Shown in pieces: positions 33,701 through 44,160 of a DNA stretch of 64,000 nucleotides. Below the pieces are notes generated by a model, which saw only the letters and a program-made list of their open reading frames with translations, was not told the origin of the DNA and ran no database searches. The stretch comes from Apoderus coryli (lineage: Eukaryota > Arthropoda > Insecta > Coleoptera > Attelabidae). The translations under genes were made by a program, and so were the position numbers. Numbering within the stretch: position 1 is the stretch's first letter; the number at the start of each line of letters is the position of its first letter. The stretch is taken from NCBI GenBank assembly GCA_911728435.2, contig OU452198.1, positions 37,291,902-37,355,901 on the forward strand. The letters run 5' to 3'.

Positions 33701-35901
33701 CCAGAGTCTAAGTAATCTTGCATGAAGTCACAGTACGCCTTGTACAATGATTGGTCGCGAAGTAATCTGCGTTCCAATGAAAAGAATCGTCGCAGAGCCA
33801 GGTCTCGTGAAGCAGAGAAAACTGGCTCAGGACCCTTGAATGGGAGGGCCACTGAATAGCGACCTGATAAATTACGACAATAAGATTCTTGAAAGTGATT
33901 CTCGCATTCTATCTCATCAGGAGATAAGGAGTTTGAGTCACATTTAGGAACCTCCTCCAATTCCCAAAAGCGCTTTAATGTATAATCCAAATTATTATCG
34001 ATAGAAACAAAAAACGAATTTATAGACTGAGGTACTTCGGACTTTATTTTGCCCATTAAAATCCAACCAAAGGCAGTGTTAATGGCAGAAGGTCCGTTAT
34101 GGTCCCTCATTATATGACCATCTCGAAGAATTAATGGAAATAAATCTGCTCCTAACAATAAGTCTATTGAACCAGATTTGTAAAACTCGGGATCCGCTAG
34201 TTGAAGATTACTCACGTGAGTCCAAGAGTTTGATGCAATCGACATGCTTGGAATATTTGATGATATTTTTTGTATCACAACTGCATCAAATGTAAATACG
34301 GGAGAGATCTGATTTGATGGTCGTATTAAACACTCAACACCACCTGATATAGTTGAGACAGTCTCACCTAAACCACAAAGAGACATAGAAAGCTTTGTAC
34401 TTCTCAACCCTAACCTCTGCACACAACCTTTGGTGATTATATTACTTTGGGAGCCGCTATCTATCAACGTGCGCACTTTTTGAAAGTTGCCATGAACATC
34501 TTTAATTTCTATCTGCGCCGTTGCCAGAAGGACTGTTGAATTCGAGGGTAACACATTAGTGAAAGTCTGAGCTGAAGAACTTGGTAATGACAGGTCCATA
34601 TTATTAACATTCTGATTAGGAGCTACCGCCTCTGAAGTAACCGAATGTGTTTGGTTGGAAAAATTTGAATTTTCACGTGTAAAATGTAATAAAGTATGGT
34701 GGGTTTTCTTGCAGATACGACAAACGTGTTTGGAACTGCATGAATTCAAACGGTGATTTGAATTCAGACAGTTAACACACCAATTATTGTCTTTGGCAAT
34801 CTGGAAACGTTCCGAAGGAGATTTACGTTGAAATGAAGAACACTTGTAAATAGAATGAGAATCCTTACAGTACGAACAACTACTCTTCTCTAATTCATTG
34901 TTCGATTGGGCGAAAAAAGATGACTTACGACTTTTAAATTTAATTTCTGAAGAAACTTGAGGTTTACTTGGGGAACCAGAACTCGAAGGCGCACCGTAAA
35001 TGGGTCTTCCCAATGCGGATGCAACGGATTCAAGGCCATTGCACTGTTTTTCAAGAAATTTCTTTAACGAATTGAAAGAAGGAATGTCTGCTGAACCATC
35101 CAATAACTCAAATCTCTTCAGAGTAGAAGAATCCAATTTTTGAATTAAAATATGGTACAAAACAAAGTCCCATTCGTCAACGGGTAATTCGAGATTTTTT
35201 AGAGAAGCAATATTTTCCGAAAAGATTTCTAATAAATTGGATAATCCAACCGCAGACTCACCATTCATCCTTGGTGCATTACATATCTCATGCCAACAAC
35301 TATTCGCTAAGACACGAACATTTTTGTATTTATTTGTAAGTTTAGTTAAAGCATACTCATAATTTTCGTCACGAATCTTGATTTTTTCCAAAGTTTTGTA
35401 AGCATGAGATCTCAATGAACCAACTAGATATTGAAATTTTTCAACTTTAGTTAAGCTGTCATTATAATGGATAAGGCTGTTAAAAATATCAATGAATGTA
35501 GGCCATTCCGAATAGCTTCCACTAAATGTGGGTAAGGAAAGTTCTGGTAACTTAACATTTGATTTTTGTGCAACAGATTGGACTGCGACAGGACTTTCAT
35601 GAATTGTAAAAATATTTGTATATATTGTTTTTATTGTAAAATACATATCAAGAAACTCTGATTTAACAGCCTTCTCCCTAGAATAATCGGGTTTATCCGA
35701 AATCGCAATAATTGAGACAATTTCGTTATGTAAAGCGAGAAATTCAGCATAAATATTGTTTAACATATCATATTTAAGTTTAAATCGTACATGCACACTT
35801 TGATCTGTGATCGCAGCCTGAGCTAAATTGTGAATTTCTTCGAGATCATCGATCTGAAGCTGACGTAAAGCAATAACTTGTTGAATATTAAATTTAGACA
35901 T
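30703..35901 (-). CDS. BEL/Pao gag-pol polyprotein
   Basis: Uninterrupted polyprotein. I choose the Met at 35901 (MSKFNIQQVIALRQLQ), 1732 residues, over the first Met at 35946 because the 15 residues before it look non-coding. Numbering from 35946: DUF1759-type gag about 130-290 (LPTFSGSYSEWPTF), zinc knuckles 357-413 (CSYC...C, CVNC, CRIC), A17-type aspartic protease with IDSGSQSN (Asp496), RT 770-950 with FTADIRQMYRQI (Asp829) and YVDDIV (905-910), RNase H 1075-1210 (FCDSSE, LPRLEL, WSDSSV, NPADCAS), H2C2 zinc site 1380-1430, integrase core with GVDFAGP (Asp1460), YSDCGTNF (Asp1526) and GGLWEAG (Glu1568), and DUF5641 to the end. All catalytic acids are present. It drives copy-and-paste retrotransposition. 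Confidence 0.97.
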   Translation of the reverse strand: MSKFNIQQVIALRQLQIDDLEEIHNLAQAAITDQSVHVRFKLKYDMLNNIYAEFLALHNEIVSIIAISDKPDYSREKAVKSEFLDMYFTIKTIYTNIFTIHESPVAVQSVAQKSNVKLPELSLPTFSGSYSEWPTFIDIFNSLIHYNDSLTKVEKFQYLVGSLRSHAYKTLEKIKIRDENYEYALTKLTNKYKNVRVLANSCWHEICNAPRMNGESAVGLSNLLEIFSENIASLKNLELPVDEWDFVLYHILIQKLDSSTLKRFELLDGSADIPSFNSLKKFLEKQCNGLESVASALGRPIYGAPSSSGSPSKPQVSSEIKFKSRKSSFFAQSNNELEKSSCSYCKDSHSIYKCSSFQRKSPSERFQIAKDNNWCVNCLNSNHRLNSCSSKHVCRICKKTHHTLLHFTRENSNFSNQTHSVTSEAVAPNQNVNNMDLSLPSSSAQTFTNVLPSNSTVLLATAQIEIKDVHGNFQKVRTLIDSGSQSNIITKGCVQRLGLRSTKLSMSLCGLGETVSTISGGVECLIRPSNQISPVFTFDAVVIQKISSNIPSMSIASNSWTHVSNLQLADPEFYKSGSIDLLLGADLFPLILRDGHIMRDHNGPSAINTAFGWILMGKIKSEVPQSINSFFVSIDNNLDYTLKRFWELEEVPKCDSNSLSPDEIECENHFQESYCRNLSGRYSVALPFKGPEPVFSASRDLALRRFFSLERRLLRDQSLYKAYCDFMQDYLDSGHMSPVSPPGEQSGKYFYIPHHSVINPNSSTTRLRVVFDASAKTLENNSLNNSLLVGAKLQKDIVNLLMQFRVYPIVFTADIRQMYRQINIHPNHRDYQRILWRFSPHFPIQDFQLNTVTYGVSSAPFLALRTLAQLSKDENNTYPLAAKVISSDVYVDDIVTGCSTLNQAMEIKNQLINLLYKGGFELRKWASNSREFLETIPESHQQLQPFNFHSDDDQTIKILGLKWSPVNDDFSYKIEPLNPSCTKRIILSQVARIFDPLGFLSPVTFALKFLIQYLWTLGLEWDANPPPEVYNIWEKYRIELPAIENLQVSRNIVSLSFVSCELHGFCDSSEKGYAAIAYFRFVLCDKTYAVKLICAKSKVAPLKRVSLPRLELCAAVLLSDLIGCILKSYSTLSISNIFAWSDSSVALTWIKSSPHKWKCFVSNRVSHIQDILPPNSWHHVRSSENPADCASRGIMPSELIGHPLWWHGPPWLQIPQEKWPSETGFQGDFVQISGEERKIVLASFTSVECLDILLDKFSSISKIKRIIAYSLRFSYNLRNQNKKTSCFSSAELHQALLVILKRVQHVCFEDLIENIIKGKRIPRSLRKLNPFICERDGILRVGGRLHQSGLLYDKKYPALLPSKHRLTTLIIEDVHRENLHPGAQTLQFLLAQNFWILCPKRAIRHVISKCFRCFRAKPIPFQPPMGNLPPVRVNQVKAFQCVGVDFAGPFNITLGKHRGIKCQKAYVCLFVCMATKALHLELASELTSDCVLAALRRLVSRRGRCTHLYSDCGTNFIGASRELVNLMRCASESEKISWSFNPPAAPHFGGLWEAGVKSVKTHLFRVIGSQILTFEEFYTVLVQIEAILNSRPLCPTSSDPKDVSVLTPGHFLILEPVSSIPDPDLSHISLTRVSRWQLLQRLQQDFWRRWKMEYLHTLQQRQKWLQPEGCLPNVGDLIIIKDDQLPPLKWKLGRIDKLHPGSDGVSRVATIRTTAGILQRPLVKMCPLPYSQ

Positions 35902-36395
35902 TATGCCGAAAACAAAATTTAACTTACACCTGAATAAGAAAATCAAATTACAACAAAAAATAATAATCTTAAATTTAAAATTATTGATAATTTTATAAAT
36001 GCACCCTGTATATATATGCAGTTAAAAGTGAATGTGTAATGTGGAAAAACTTACACCCAAGTAAATTTGGACAAAGAAACAATTGTACGTAATTGAATTA
36101 TCCAAATCACTAAAAATAGCAAAGTTCTAAATTTTGTTTAAAAATTTTAATTAGTATTAAGAATAATTTCCAATATTTGAATTAATAATAAAGTGTAAAT
36201 TTATAATTCTTTACTATACCGTAGCTATTAATATACAAGTAAAGAGCGCACCGAGATAAGAAACATAGGCAAAAAACACTATTTTGCTCGTTCCGCGATA
36301 GGAACTTAGAAATATTTTTCCTCTAAAACTTGTATATTAATTTCGTGAAAATTGAACAGAATCTGTAAACCAAAGCAAAATATTGAATAATATCC

Positions 36396-36412
36396 GGCTC
36401 GATAAAGGACCA
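36396..36412 (-). other. Candidate tRNA primer-binding site
   Basis: On the minus strand, two bases after the 5' LTR, the sequence reads TGGTCCTTTATCGAGCC. TGG pairs with a tRNA 3' CCA end, so the site fits the reverse-transcription primer. I do not assign the tRNA species. Confidence 0.6.
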
Positions 36413-36414
36413 AA

Positions 36415-36926
36415 TGATAACGGACTGATGCGTTATTTTGAATTTTAATTAGATTTTAAACGAACTGGAAAAAGGCTTACCTTCCTGGGGCCACTCTCCG
36501 CTTGGGGCTGCAGCCACCCTCAATCCAGTAACCCAATTCACCAAAAATACCCACTTTGTTTGAATCACTAAAAGTTAGTACTCGAGTTTTAAACGAATTT
36601 TATTTTATTGTTAATATAGTGTATACACCACGGCGGTACGGATTTGAATGCATTGTTTTTAAGAACGCGCGTCGGCTCTTCTCGGAAGGGCTCGACTTAG
36701 ATACCAATTTCCAGTATAAATAATCACAAACAGAAATAGCAGAAATTACCTGAACAATTAGAAAACATTAAAGAAATATTTTAGATCAATCAAGAGAATT
36801 ATCTTGCTTTGATTTACGCTTAGAATAGTAAACCCAATCCCAAAAATAATATAAAGAACGTTATTTCAGAATTAAATAATAGCTTAAAACTACATGATAT
36901 ATACAAGGCGCGGTGCGGAAGTAACA
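36415..36926 (-). repeat. 5' LTR of the BEL/Pao element
   Basis: 512-bp partner of 30159-30670. As the upstream LTR of a minus-strand element it should carry the promoter. The gag-pol Met at 35901 lies about 510 bp downstream of its inner edge. Confidence 0.95.
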
Positions 36927-36931
36927 AACGC

Positions 36932-37380
36932 TGTTAGTTTGAATATACAGTGTCATTCACATAAACCAACACGTTTTGAAAAGATGTTAAAAATATACAA
37001 GGTTAGCAAAAAGTATGGAAACCCCTCAATACACGGAAAATAATATGAAAAAACTTTCATACAAAACGTTAAGTTTTTAAGGAGCATTTTTTACTGGCAG
37101 CACTTTAAGTCATACCGGGTGGCCCAACAAAGCGCAGTTGATCAAACTGGTGATTTTTTAAATATATTTTTGACAGCATTTTTGGAGAATTTCAACTCCA
37201 TATCTCTAAACTCACTCGCCCCCGAGTTATCGACACTTAATAAATATCAAAAACAATTGTTTATTCAAAAAATATTACCATATGCAACAGCAACAACTAT
37301 AAACTAAAACTTAAAACACACCAACAAAACAGGAACAACAAAAAACGATAAAATCACGAGATCATTATTTTTCGGGAATG
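36932..37380. other. No gene recognised
   Basis: Right flank of the BEL insertion. A 62-residue frame at 37119-37307 has no motif. CAGTGTCATTCACATA here resembles the start of the transposase relic zone near 41450, suggesting a shared repeat end. Confidence 0.35.
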
Positions 37381-37454
37381 GATAAATCATAGCCTGCTTC
37401 CATGATTGGAGTCTAATTACTTTCCGCAATCATGGAAGCAGGCTATGATTTATC
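37381..37454. repeat. Perfect 28-bp hairpin
   Basis: GATAAATCATAGCCTGCTTC... at 37381-37408 is exactly complementary to 37427-37454, with an 18-bp loop. Homology continues imperfectly outwards (ATTATTTTTCGGGAATG against its counterpart ATTACCAAAAATAAT), giving about 110 bp in total. It fits a tiny fold-back element or MITE; a small-RNA hairpin is possible but has no further support. Confidence 0.85.
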
Positions 37455-37469
37455 TATTACCAAAAATAA

Positions 37470-38071
37470 TCCTCGAAGTATTAACCAATCAGCTTGTTAC
37501 CTATTTCTATCTTAAACAGAAATGCTTGATATCTTCTCTGCCTTGCTTTATATTTAAATAAACGAAGAAATAATATTTAAATTCTTGAATACTTATATTT
37601 AACATAAAATTAATGTAGCTTAGTACCGAGTAATTTGAAATATTTACCGACTTATTTATTCAGAAAAAATAACTTTTTTCTATCGATATTTTATTATTTA
37701 TGGGCAATAAGAAAATCTTAAGCATAATATAAGTAATTTAGCGTATAAACATTAAATACACATTGGGGAATATTAATATAAGCGCATTACAAATACATTA
37801 TCAAAGATTATTTATGATCAAATAAATAATGCCGTGCTTGATATTTTATGACTGAAAATTTCTAATTTTTAATCGATATAATTCTTATTAAATCATATAA
37901 AAATTACCTTTATTTAACCCTGATTTATATTTTGCCATAAAATAGTTTTATTAAACTTCTTTTGATATTGGATGTTGGAAATGTTGAGCAATGATTAAAT
38001 GTAGCACAAATAAAAACAAATTCTAAACACTGTTCATTTAAAAGTTCCCCTAATACATTATTTTTCTAACA
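37470..38071. other. No gene recognised
   Basis: Very AT-rich sequence without reading frames of note. Confidence 0.4.
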
Positions 38072-39714
38072 CCAGTTGATGAACACGAGGTTTTAGAGAT
38101 CATAGATAATATGTCTCATAGTGACGCCAAGGACATTTATGGTTTTAGTAACTCTCTTATTAAAAAAATTAAATATCGCCTAATAAGACCATTAGCCATA
38201 ATTATCAATAAATGTTTTGATCTTCAAGAATTTCCAAGTAAGTTAAAATTAACCAAAGTAACACCTGTTCACAAGAAAGGAGATCCGGGAAAGGTAAACA
38301 ATTATCGTCCGATCTCTATTATACCAATCCTCTCGAAGCCAATAGAGCTTGCTTATATCGAAAGCAAAGATCTACCAAGCAGGCATTGATGAGGTTAGTG
38401 CGGTCTATAGTGGGTGCAATGGAACAAGGACACATTCTGACGGCTGTAATTTGCGATCTTTCTAGAGCAGTTGACTGTGTTTCTCATGCGATTCTCTTAA
38501 AGAAACTTCCCCTATATGGCATTAGAGCAAATGCTCTGAATTTCATAAGATTTTACTTGAGTGATCGACATCAGTTAGGTGACTATATGGGAGAGAAGTC
38601 TGAAGTAAGGCCTGTGACAACCGGAGTCCCCAGGGCTCAATTCTTGGTCCACTTTTACTTATTATATATGTCAACGACTTATCATCTTATTTAACGGATA
38701 CTCAAGTAAATCAGTATGCAGACGACACCACAATTTACCAGGCTTCCGAGGATTTTAATAACATAATCCAAACCAAATTAAGGAGTGCTGAGAATTGGTT
38801 TGCCTCTAATTTTTACTAGCGAAAACAATACTTATAAGTTTCTTGGAGTAATTGTAGACCCAAAATTGACATGGAAAGATCAGATTGTCTTGACCAAAAA
38901 ATTGTCCAGTGTGGTTTATCTCTTGCGAAAACTATCGACTACATGTTCACAAGAAGTCTTGCGTTGCGCATATATGGGATACTTTCAGGGCTTGATTAGT
39001 TATAGCGTTCTGTTTTGGGGCAAGGCACCGCAATGGCAAATTATCTTTAAAATTCAAAAGGCGGCTGTACGCGTAATGGTTAAAGCTGGATATAGAGAGC
39101 CATGCAAACCCTTCTTTAAAAAATTAAATATTCTAACAGTTCCTGCTCTGTATATTTGGCAGTGCATTTTTTATATTAGGGAAAATCTCAATACTTTAAT
39201 AAGTCATGAGGATCTACACTGTTATGAAACACGGCATAAGAAAAACCTGTGTCTGCCCCGGCACAGATTAGCTTTGACAGATCGACAGTTTCAGGTTATA
39301 GGCGTTAGGTTCTATAATCACCTTCCTCGTCATATAAAAGATATTGCGAACAACAATAAATTTAAAGTTGAAGTGAAAAAACAACTTCTTGAGATTGTCC
39401 CATATGACTATACTGACTATCTCACCTACAAAGTTTGAGTGAATTTTGTACACTCTAGTGCTTTGTTAATCTTAATTTATATTATAGTCTGTTGATTGTT
39501 GTTTTAATATTTGAATTGTGCCCCTTTAGACTATTTATTGAAGTTTTAAATAATTTGTATGTACTTTGTTTTACTGTTTTGTATTTGTACTATTTACACA
39601 CGTATTTGTTGCTTGAGTATTTTGTTTGTTTATATTGTATTTTTATTTATGTACATGAATGTGACGATGCCAATAACTATCGTTATATAGGGAAATAAAG
39701 CATTATTTATTTAT
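38072..39714 (+). pseudogene. Jockey-like LINE ORF2 relic with internal deletions
   Basis: Starts VDEHEVLEIIDNMSHSDAKD, then VTPVHKKGDPGKVNNYRPIS. A deletion removes the QFGFR block and joins IPILSKPIE to unrelated residues. Motif A is TAVICDLSRAVDCVSHAILL (the usual F of AFD is V), motif B is damaged ([13 protein letters not shown], a frame shift), and YADDTT survives at 38715-38729. A second deletion follows, then 39438 ends a 217-residue open stretch: YKFLGVIVDPKLTWKDQI, GLISYSVLFWG, FKIQKAAVRVMV, and a C-terminus with VIGVRFYNHLPRHIKDI. A 3'UTR leads to AATAAAGCATT and a TTTA-repeat tail near 39714. It is a 5'-truncated, dead copy. Confidence 0.85.
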
Positions 39715-39824
39715 TTAGTTAGACCAGAGTCGATAATTTTAAAAATGGTAAAAAGTGAAAAAAATTATAGTTGGATGATACCCATTGGAAAAGGTAGAGA
39801 ATATAACAAAAATGAAAGGAAATA

Positions 39825-40366
39825 GTGCAACGAACATGAAATGACATATATTTCTTACGAGTATGATCGTTTGCAGCATGAGCCGCAGGCGAGTGCTGCA
39901 AATCATACGAGTAGGAAATGGTCATTTCATGTGAGTTTCACACTATACTTTTTCTACGACTGATTTAATACTTTTGAATAAATTTAACATAATTTTTAGG
40001 CAAATATTTGTTTTTCGAAACTTACCCTTGTTAGCATATAAGCCTAAATACGATAAATTAGAAGTAATAAAGTGACTAGGTGGTGTTAAACTATATTCAC
40101 TATCACTGTTAATGTGTTTTGAAATTAGCGAAATACTTAATTATAATTATTATTAATTATAAATACCAAAACTGTCAATTTGGTGTTTGTATTTTCGGCG
40201 TTGCTATGGTGATTTTTCATGCCCGCCGCTACTTTTGTCATTACAATTGATTACACAATGAAATATTATTACGCACGGATAAATGATAAACAGCATTACA
40301 ATGTACTACATTGTCAAATCATGATTGAACATATAATAAAGGCATTTAAAGACAGTCGTAGAAAAA
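39825..40366 (+). repeat. Dispersed repeat with hairpin and TIR, uninterrupted copy
   Basis: The left part (about 39825-39945) is an imperfect hairpin: CGAACATGAAATGACATA and TTTGCAGCATGAG face their complements GCTGCAAATCATACGA and TCATTTCATGTG. It continues with TTTTTCTACGACTG (39949-39962), whose exact complement CAGTCGTAGAAAAA ends the unit at 40353-40366, so a 418-bp TIR element may be nested here. The same series is found at 58215-58699 and resumes at 62842, which makes this the empty-site form of a locus hit by the 58700-62839 transposon. Confidence 0.8.
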
Positions 40367-40848
40367 ATAAATTACGGGCGGTCGGGAAGGGGGAGGGGTG
40401 AGTTTTTAAGGGTAAAAAACGGTTAATCTCGATTTCCAGTAAAACTGCCAGTCCTATGAAAAAAAGTTAAATGGCAAAGTTGTAGGTAATAAAAAGATCT
40501 ACAACTTTTGTATCGACACTTGTTTCACATAACCTCACAATTTATGTGAAAAATTCGAATAACCGAGTTTTTAGTTTTTTATTGTTATCTTTTGCAAAAA
40601 AAAAATATTTTTTCACGAAATTTGGTAAAAACTTACCTTTGTATGTCCCAAACATACAGTAATTTTTTTGATTTAAAATATTCATTTTTTCACTTTATTT
40701 TGACTTAATATCGAAAAAGCACCCTAATTTTCAATCGAAAATTCTCACGTCAAAATACCTGCTTTTTAAAAAAAGTTGGTGTGTTTTTTGTTCGTTGAAA
40801 TTTCACACTTTCTGATGGTATAAAAAAAAATATACACTACCATGGTAA

Positions 40849-41079
40849 ATGTTCTCAGAAAATGCAAATAATGAAAAAAACTCGAAAGAAAAAACCTACG
40901 AGGAAGGTGATGATTCAGATAAAATTGTGGATGAAGAACCAATGCAGACCGGAAATAATCGTGGAGACGAAGACGGTGATGGTCTTGAAGATTTCGAAGA
41001 TCCACTAGAATCGGGAAGGTTTGCCGAATCTAACGATGAAGAAATGCCATCAAAGAGACAAAAACTAATGGAGAAGTAA
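40849..41079 (+). CDS. Unassigned acidic ORF, possible terminal exon
   Basis: Seventy-six codons, strongly acidic and charged: KEKTYEEGDDSDKIVDEEPM, then NRGDEDGDGLEDFEDPLESG and a basic end MPSKRQKLMEK. Its composition is unlike the chance frames of this AT-rich DNA. A TTCTCAG acceptor-like site ends at 40857, so it could be a last exon in the same frame, with AATAAA near 41142. I do not recognise the family, and no upstream exon is visible in the window. It may instead be a retrocopy fragment or chance. Confidence 0.25.
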   Translation: MFSENANNEKNSKEKTYEEGDDSDKIVDEEPMQTGNNRGDEDGDGLEDFEDPLESGRFAESNDEEMPSKRQKLMEK

Positions 41080-41486
41080 TTAAAATGTAAGATAAGGTAT
41101 TTATAAATAAGAAGATTATTGAATTTGAAAATATTATAATAAATAACGTCATCAGTAAAAAGTATTTAAATTCAATGGTACGATTTACATGTATATTTAT
41201 CTATTATGAGATTTTCTATGACATAAATGTAATGAGAATTTACTAAATCAACTTTATTACTGCAAAAAAATTACAATTTTTTTTGGTCTCAAAAATTATC
41301 GAACTGGGCTTTTTATTTTCATTTTTGTATTTTTATCTTAAAAAAATTAACAAAATTTATAAACTTTCTAAATGACCCATAAAACTAAGCTTAATAATCG
41401 AATTGACCTTTTAAAAAACCGTAGTAAGCACGATTTATATAAATTAAACTGTCATTCACATAGATTATTTGAAAATAATTATTCAA
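41080..41486. other. No gene recognised
   Basis: AT-rich sequence downstream of the acidic ORF; nothing else seen. Confidence 0.35.
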
Positions 41487-41720
41487 AATGTCCCCCTAAA
41501 GCGTCCAAACACTTCTGAACCCAATTTTCAAATGAGCGGCTTACATTTTACAACATGTAGAAATTTATGTTATGAACCACATCTCGAATTCGCATTCTCA
41601 TGTCCTCTTTTGTGGTATAGTCTGTAGATACATTATCTTTTACATATCCCCAAAAGAAGAAATACATTTAGTCAAGTCCGGTGATCTTGCAGGCTAGTTA
41701 ATAAGTCCATTCATCCCAAT
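41487..41720 (-). pseudogene. Mariner-like transposase C-terminal fragment
   Basis: With frame changes the minus strand reads ARSPDLT, then SSFGDM or, one frame over, FFFWGYVKD, followed by VSTDYTTKEDMRMRIRDVVH and SFENWVQKCLDALGGHFE. The SPDLT..FFxWGYxKD and final CLxxxGGHFE blocks match the DUF4817-associated mariner-like transposases seen at 21140-22048. The third catalytic Asp is kept. No N-terminal half is present. Confidence 0.65.
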
Positions 41721-41729
41721 CAATTTTCC

Positions 41730-43970
41730 TGGACATTCCCTATTTAAATACTCTGTCACAGCACCGGCGAATATTTTGTAATAATCCATAGAAAGAATGT
41801 TGTAAAAAATTCAACTATTCGCCATTCCATTCCAATAATAACCCACAATACATTAATGTCGTAAAGGAAGATCGTCTGCAGTTTTAACCTATAAGATAGA
41901 CAGTTGTTGTTGCGTACAATTTCTAGTCCACATATATTTCCTACTCAAAAAACCCACATAACTAAAAATAATCGAGAAATATTTTAGAAATGCACCGGCA
42001 TTTGAAATGCCAAAATCCGACAATATAGGACAACATTTAATAAACAAATATAATGTTAAATGAATGCAAATATACAGAGAGATTACTCGTATTTTACGTT
42101 TCCCAATTACCCAAAGGTTCATTTTGTAACACTATTTCTAAAATACCACGACAATGTACAGGGTGTTCCGCTGAAATTTGCATTTTTAAATTTAGAAAGA
42201 AACATTAAATATGAAAGTGTTGTAGTAGGCAATTTTCTAATTTTTGCATGGTTTGGCCAAAATGCAGATTAAATCAATATTTTTTGAAATTTCACCAAGT
42301 TTTAATTAAATTTAAAATATTAATTGGAAAGTTATAAATTAATGCATTTAGCCCTTCAAAAAAAGTCTAATATGAATTATATTTATTTGTTAAATAATAA
42401 AAATTGGAAGAAATTTCGCGCTTTTCGCCTCGCGAGCAACTTTGAACTCCATGTCTTTAAATGGAACAAACTTGGGTGCTTCCCATAAGTTATTTTAAGT
42501 TAAACGTAACTATAAGTTTAATTTTGAAACCATATTGACCTTGCAATTGGCTGATAAATATTAAATAAATTATCTCTACGAACTTTGTAGATTTATATAA
42601 CTGTTACAAATATAATAATCATTTCCTGAAGGATATGTAAAGATTGTATAAATTTTAAGCCACTAAGCAGACGTTTTATTTAACAAAAAGACATGTCTTC
42701 CTGAGATCATAAAGCCACAAATTCCAGAGTGGATTTCATGGCAATTCGACGTCAAACTTCTAATACGAAATTGCTTCCGAATTGAAAGATGGCGGCTTAG
42801 CATAGGTTTTTTAAAGGTATCGCGAAAACGCCCTTAGCCATTGGAGTGAAATGTGGCATAGTTCTTTCTCTAATTAGAAGCATTTGGTAGCCATACACTG
42901 CTGAATTAAATGGCAACCATAGGCGTTCGAACCCTATGTACATATTTAATTAATACCATGTATAATGATGTGTTGAGGGGTTAATTTCATAAAAATAGCA
43001 CTTAATAATTAATTTTATGTTAAAAATGGTTTTATTTCATAATTTAAAATATTATTGGATTGTTCTTCATGCTTTATTTAACTACAAGTCAAATTTTTAC
43101 TGACTATATAACATAAAACTCTAAAAAATGATTACTCAGTTGTTTACATTCGTCTTCTTTTTTTCTGTTTTCTTATCTGTATTCTAAATTATTATTTTAG
43201 AACTACAATGAAACTATGTTCTTTTTTGTATTGCTCTGTGTACGGCGATATATCGATTTTTCGGGGTATTATAATGAAGTAGGCACGTATATTTATAATT
43301 TTTTCTCATTAAAATAAGATATTGTATTCAGTACACAATCTTTTTGCGAACTGTACAGATGTCTTACATATTCTAGAAGATATTTTTGATGCAACAAAGA
43401 TTGTTTCAAATTGTAAATGATCCCGAAAATTAATATATTAAGTGGATATAATTATTATTTAATAAATTTTCAGTCTGGACCGTCGGGTAATAGTGATGTG
43501 CGTATTAAAAAAACGGTATTATTGTTTCTAATATTGTCGGGCTACTCACTTTTTAAACCTAAATACTAAACAATTTTGCGCTTGGAATTATGTAAAGCTT
43601 TGATAGTGATGGTGATATGGTATCCAGCAGGTTAGATACAAGAGTATCAGGGGTAAGTGATTTTATTTTTTTAAATTTTCAGATGAATGTAGTTGTAAAT
43701 ACTTTTCACAAAATGGAACAACTTTAAGAAAGTTCGTTCCATTTCAGACTGTGGACGAGTCTACTGTAATTAATCCATAGTAAAGCTTCAAATTCCATTA
43801 ATTTTTATAAGGTTATAGGTATAACTTGCAACCTATATACATACACAATAAAAACAATTTGCATACTAGGGTAAGGTCTTGCTTTATATTTATACAAGCG
43901 GCCAATAGTTTATTAAAAAAAAAAATCACCTGTTAGGTAGTTAGAACCTATCTTACTAGAATTATAATAC
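41730..43970. other. No gene recognised
   Basis: AT-rich. An ACAGGGTGTTCCGCTGAAAT motif at 42157 is a clear Tc1/mariner-type terminus, possibly the end of the element whose transposase fragment precedes it. Around 43615 the series ATGGTATCCAGCAGG...TCAGG then GTAAGTGA looks like an exon end, but nothing supports it. Confidence 0.35.
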
Positions 43971-43974
43971 AAAA

Positions 43975-44160
43975 TTCTAATTTTTGAATAAAGTAGTTAG
44001 TTTGTTACGTTAGTTTATGGGAAATAATGGAAATAATACAATTATAATAATTATTATTATTAAAATTATGCTTCGTTACGTTATATTTTTGATTATATTA
44101 TATCATGTCGGGAAATTTTCGGGGCGACACAACTGATTTTTTTATGATATGAAGAGCTAA
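43975..44160. repeat. AT-rich repeat block, copy 1 (others at 45790-45960, 63590-63715)
   Basis: Three copies share TTTTTGAATAAAGTAGTTAG, GTTACGTTAGTTTAT, GGAAATAATG, CAATTATAATAATTATTA and AAAATT.TG.TTCG. The first two, both in plus orientation, continue with TTATATTAT, TGTCGGGAAA and GCGACA; the third is inverted and differs beyond the shared core. They flank the fold-back repeat and tRNA-like units, so they are parts of one composite family. Confidence 0.75.

Larger units (their letters stand above)
30159..36926 (-). mobile_element. Complete BEL/Pao LTR retrotransposon
   Basis: A 6768-bp element bounded by two 512-bp LTRs that begin TG and end CA in the plus reading. AACGC at 30154-30158 and 36927-36931 is the 5-bp target duplication, normal for BEL/Pao. 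One uninterrupted gag-pol frame lies between, with leader, primer-binding site and purine-rich tract in the expected places. No envelope-like frame is present. By eye the LTRs are identical, so the insertion is very recent. All sequence parts needed for transposition are visible. Confidence 0.97.

Noticed and set aside
37381..37454. A microRNA precursor
   Set aside because: Perfect full-length pairing with imperfect extension outwards fits a fold-back element better; no small-RNA evidence is available.
43560..43652. A possible 5' coding exon (ATGGTATCCAGC...TCAGG followed by GTAAGT)
   Set aside because: A single donor-like site and a 13-residue frame are not enough, and no matching acceptor exon was found.
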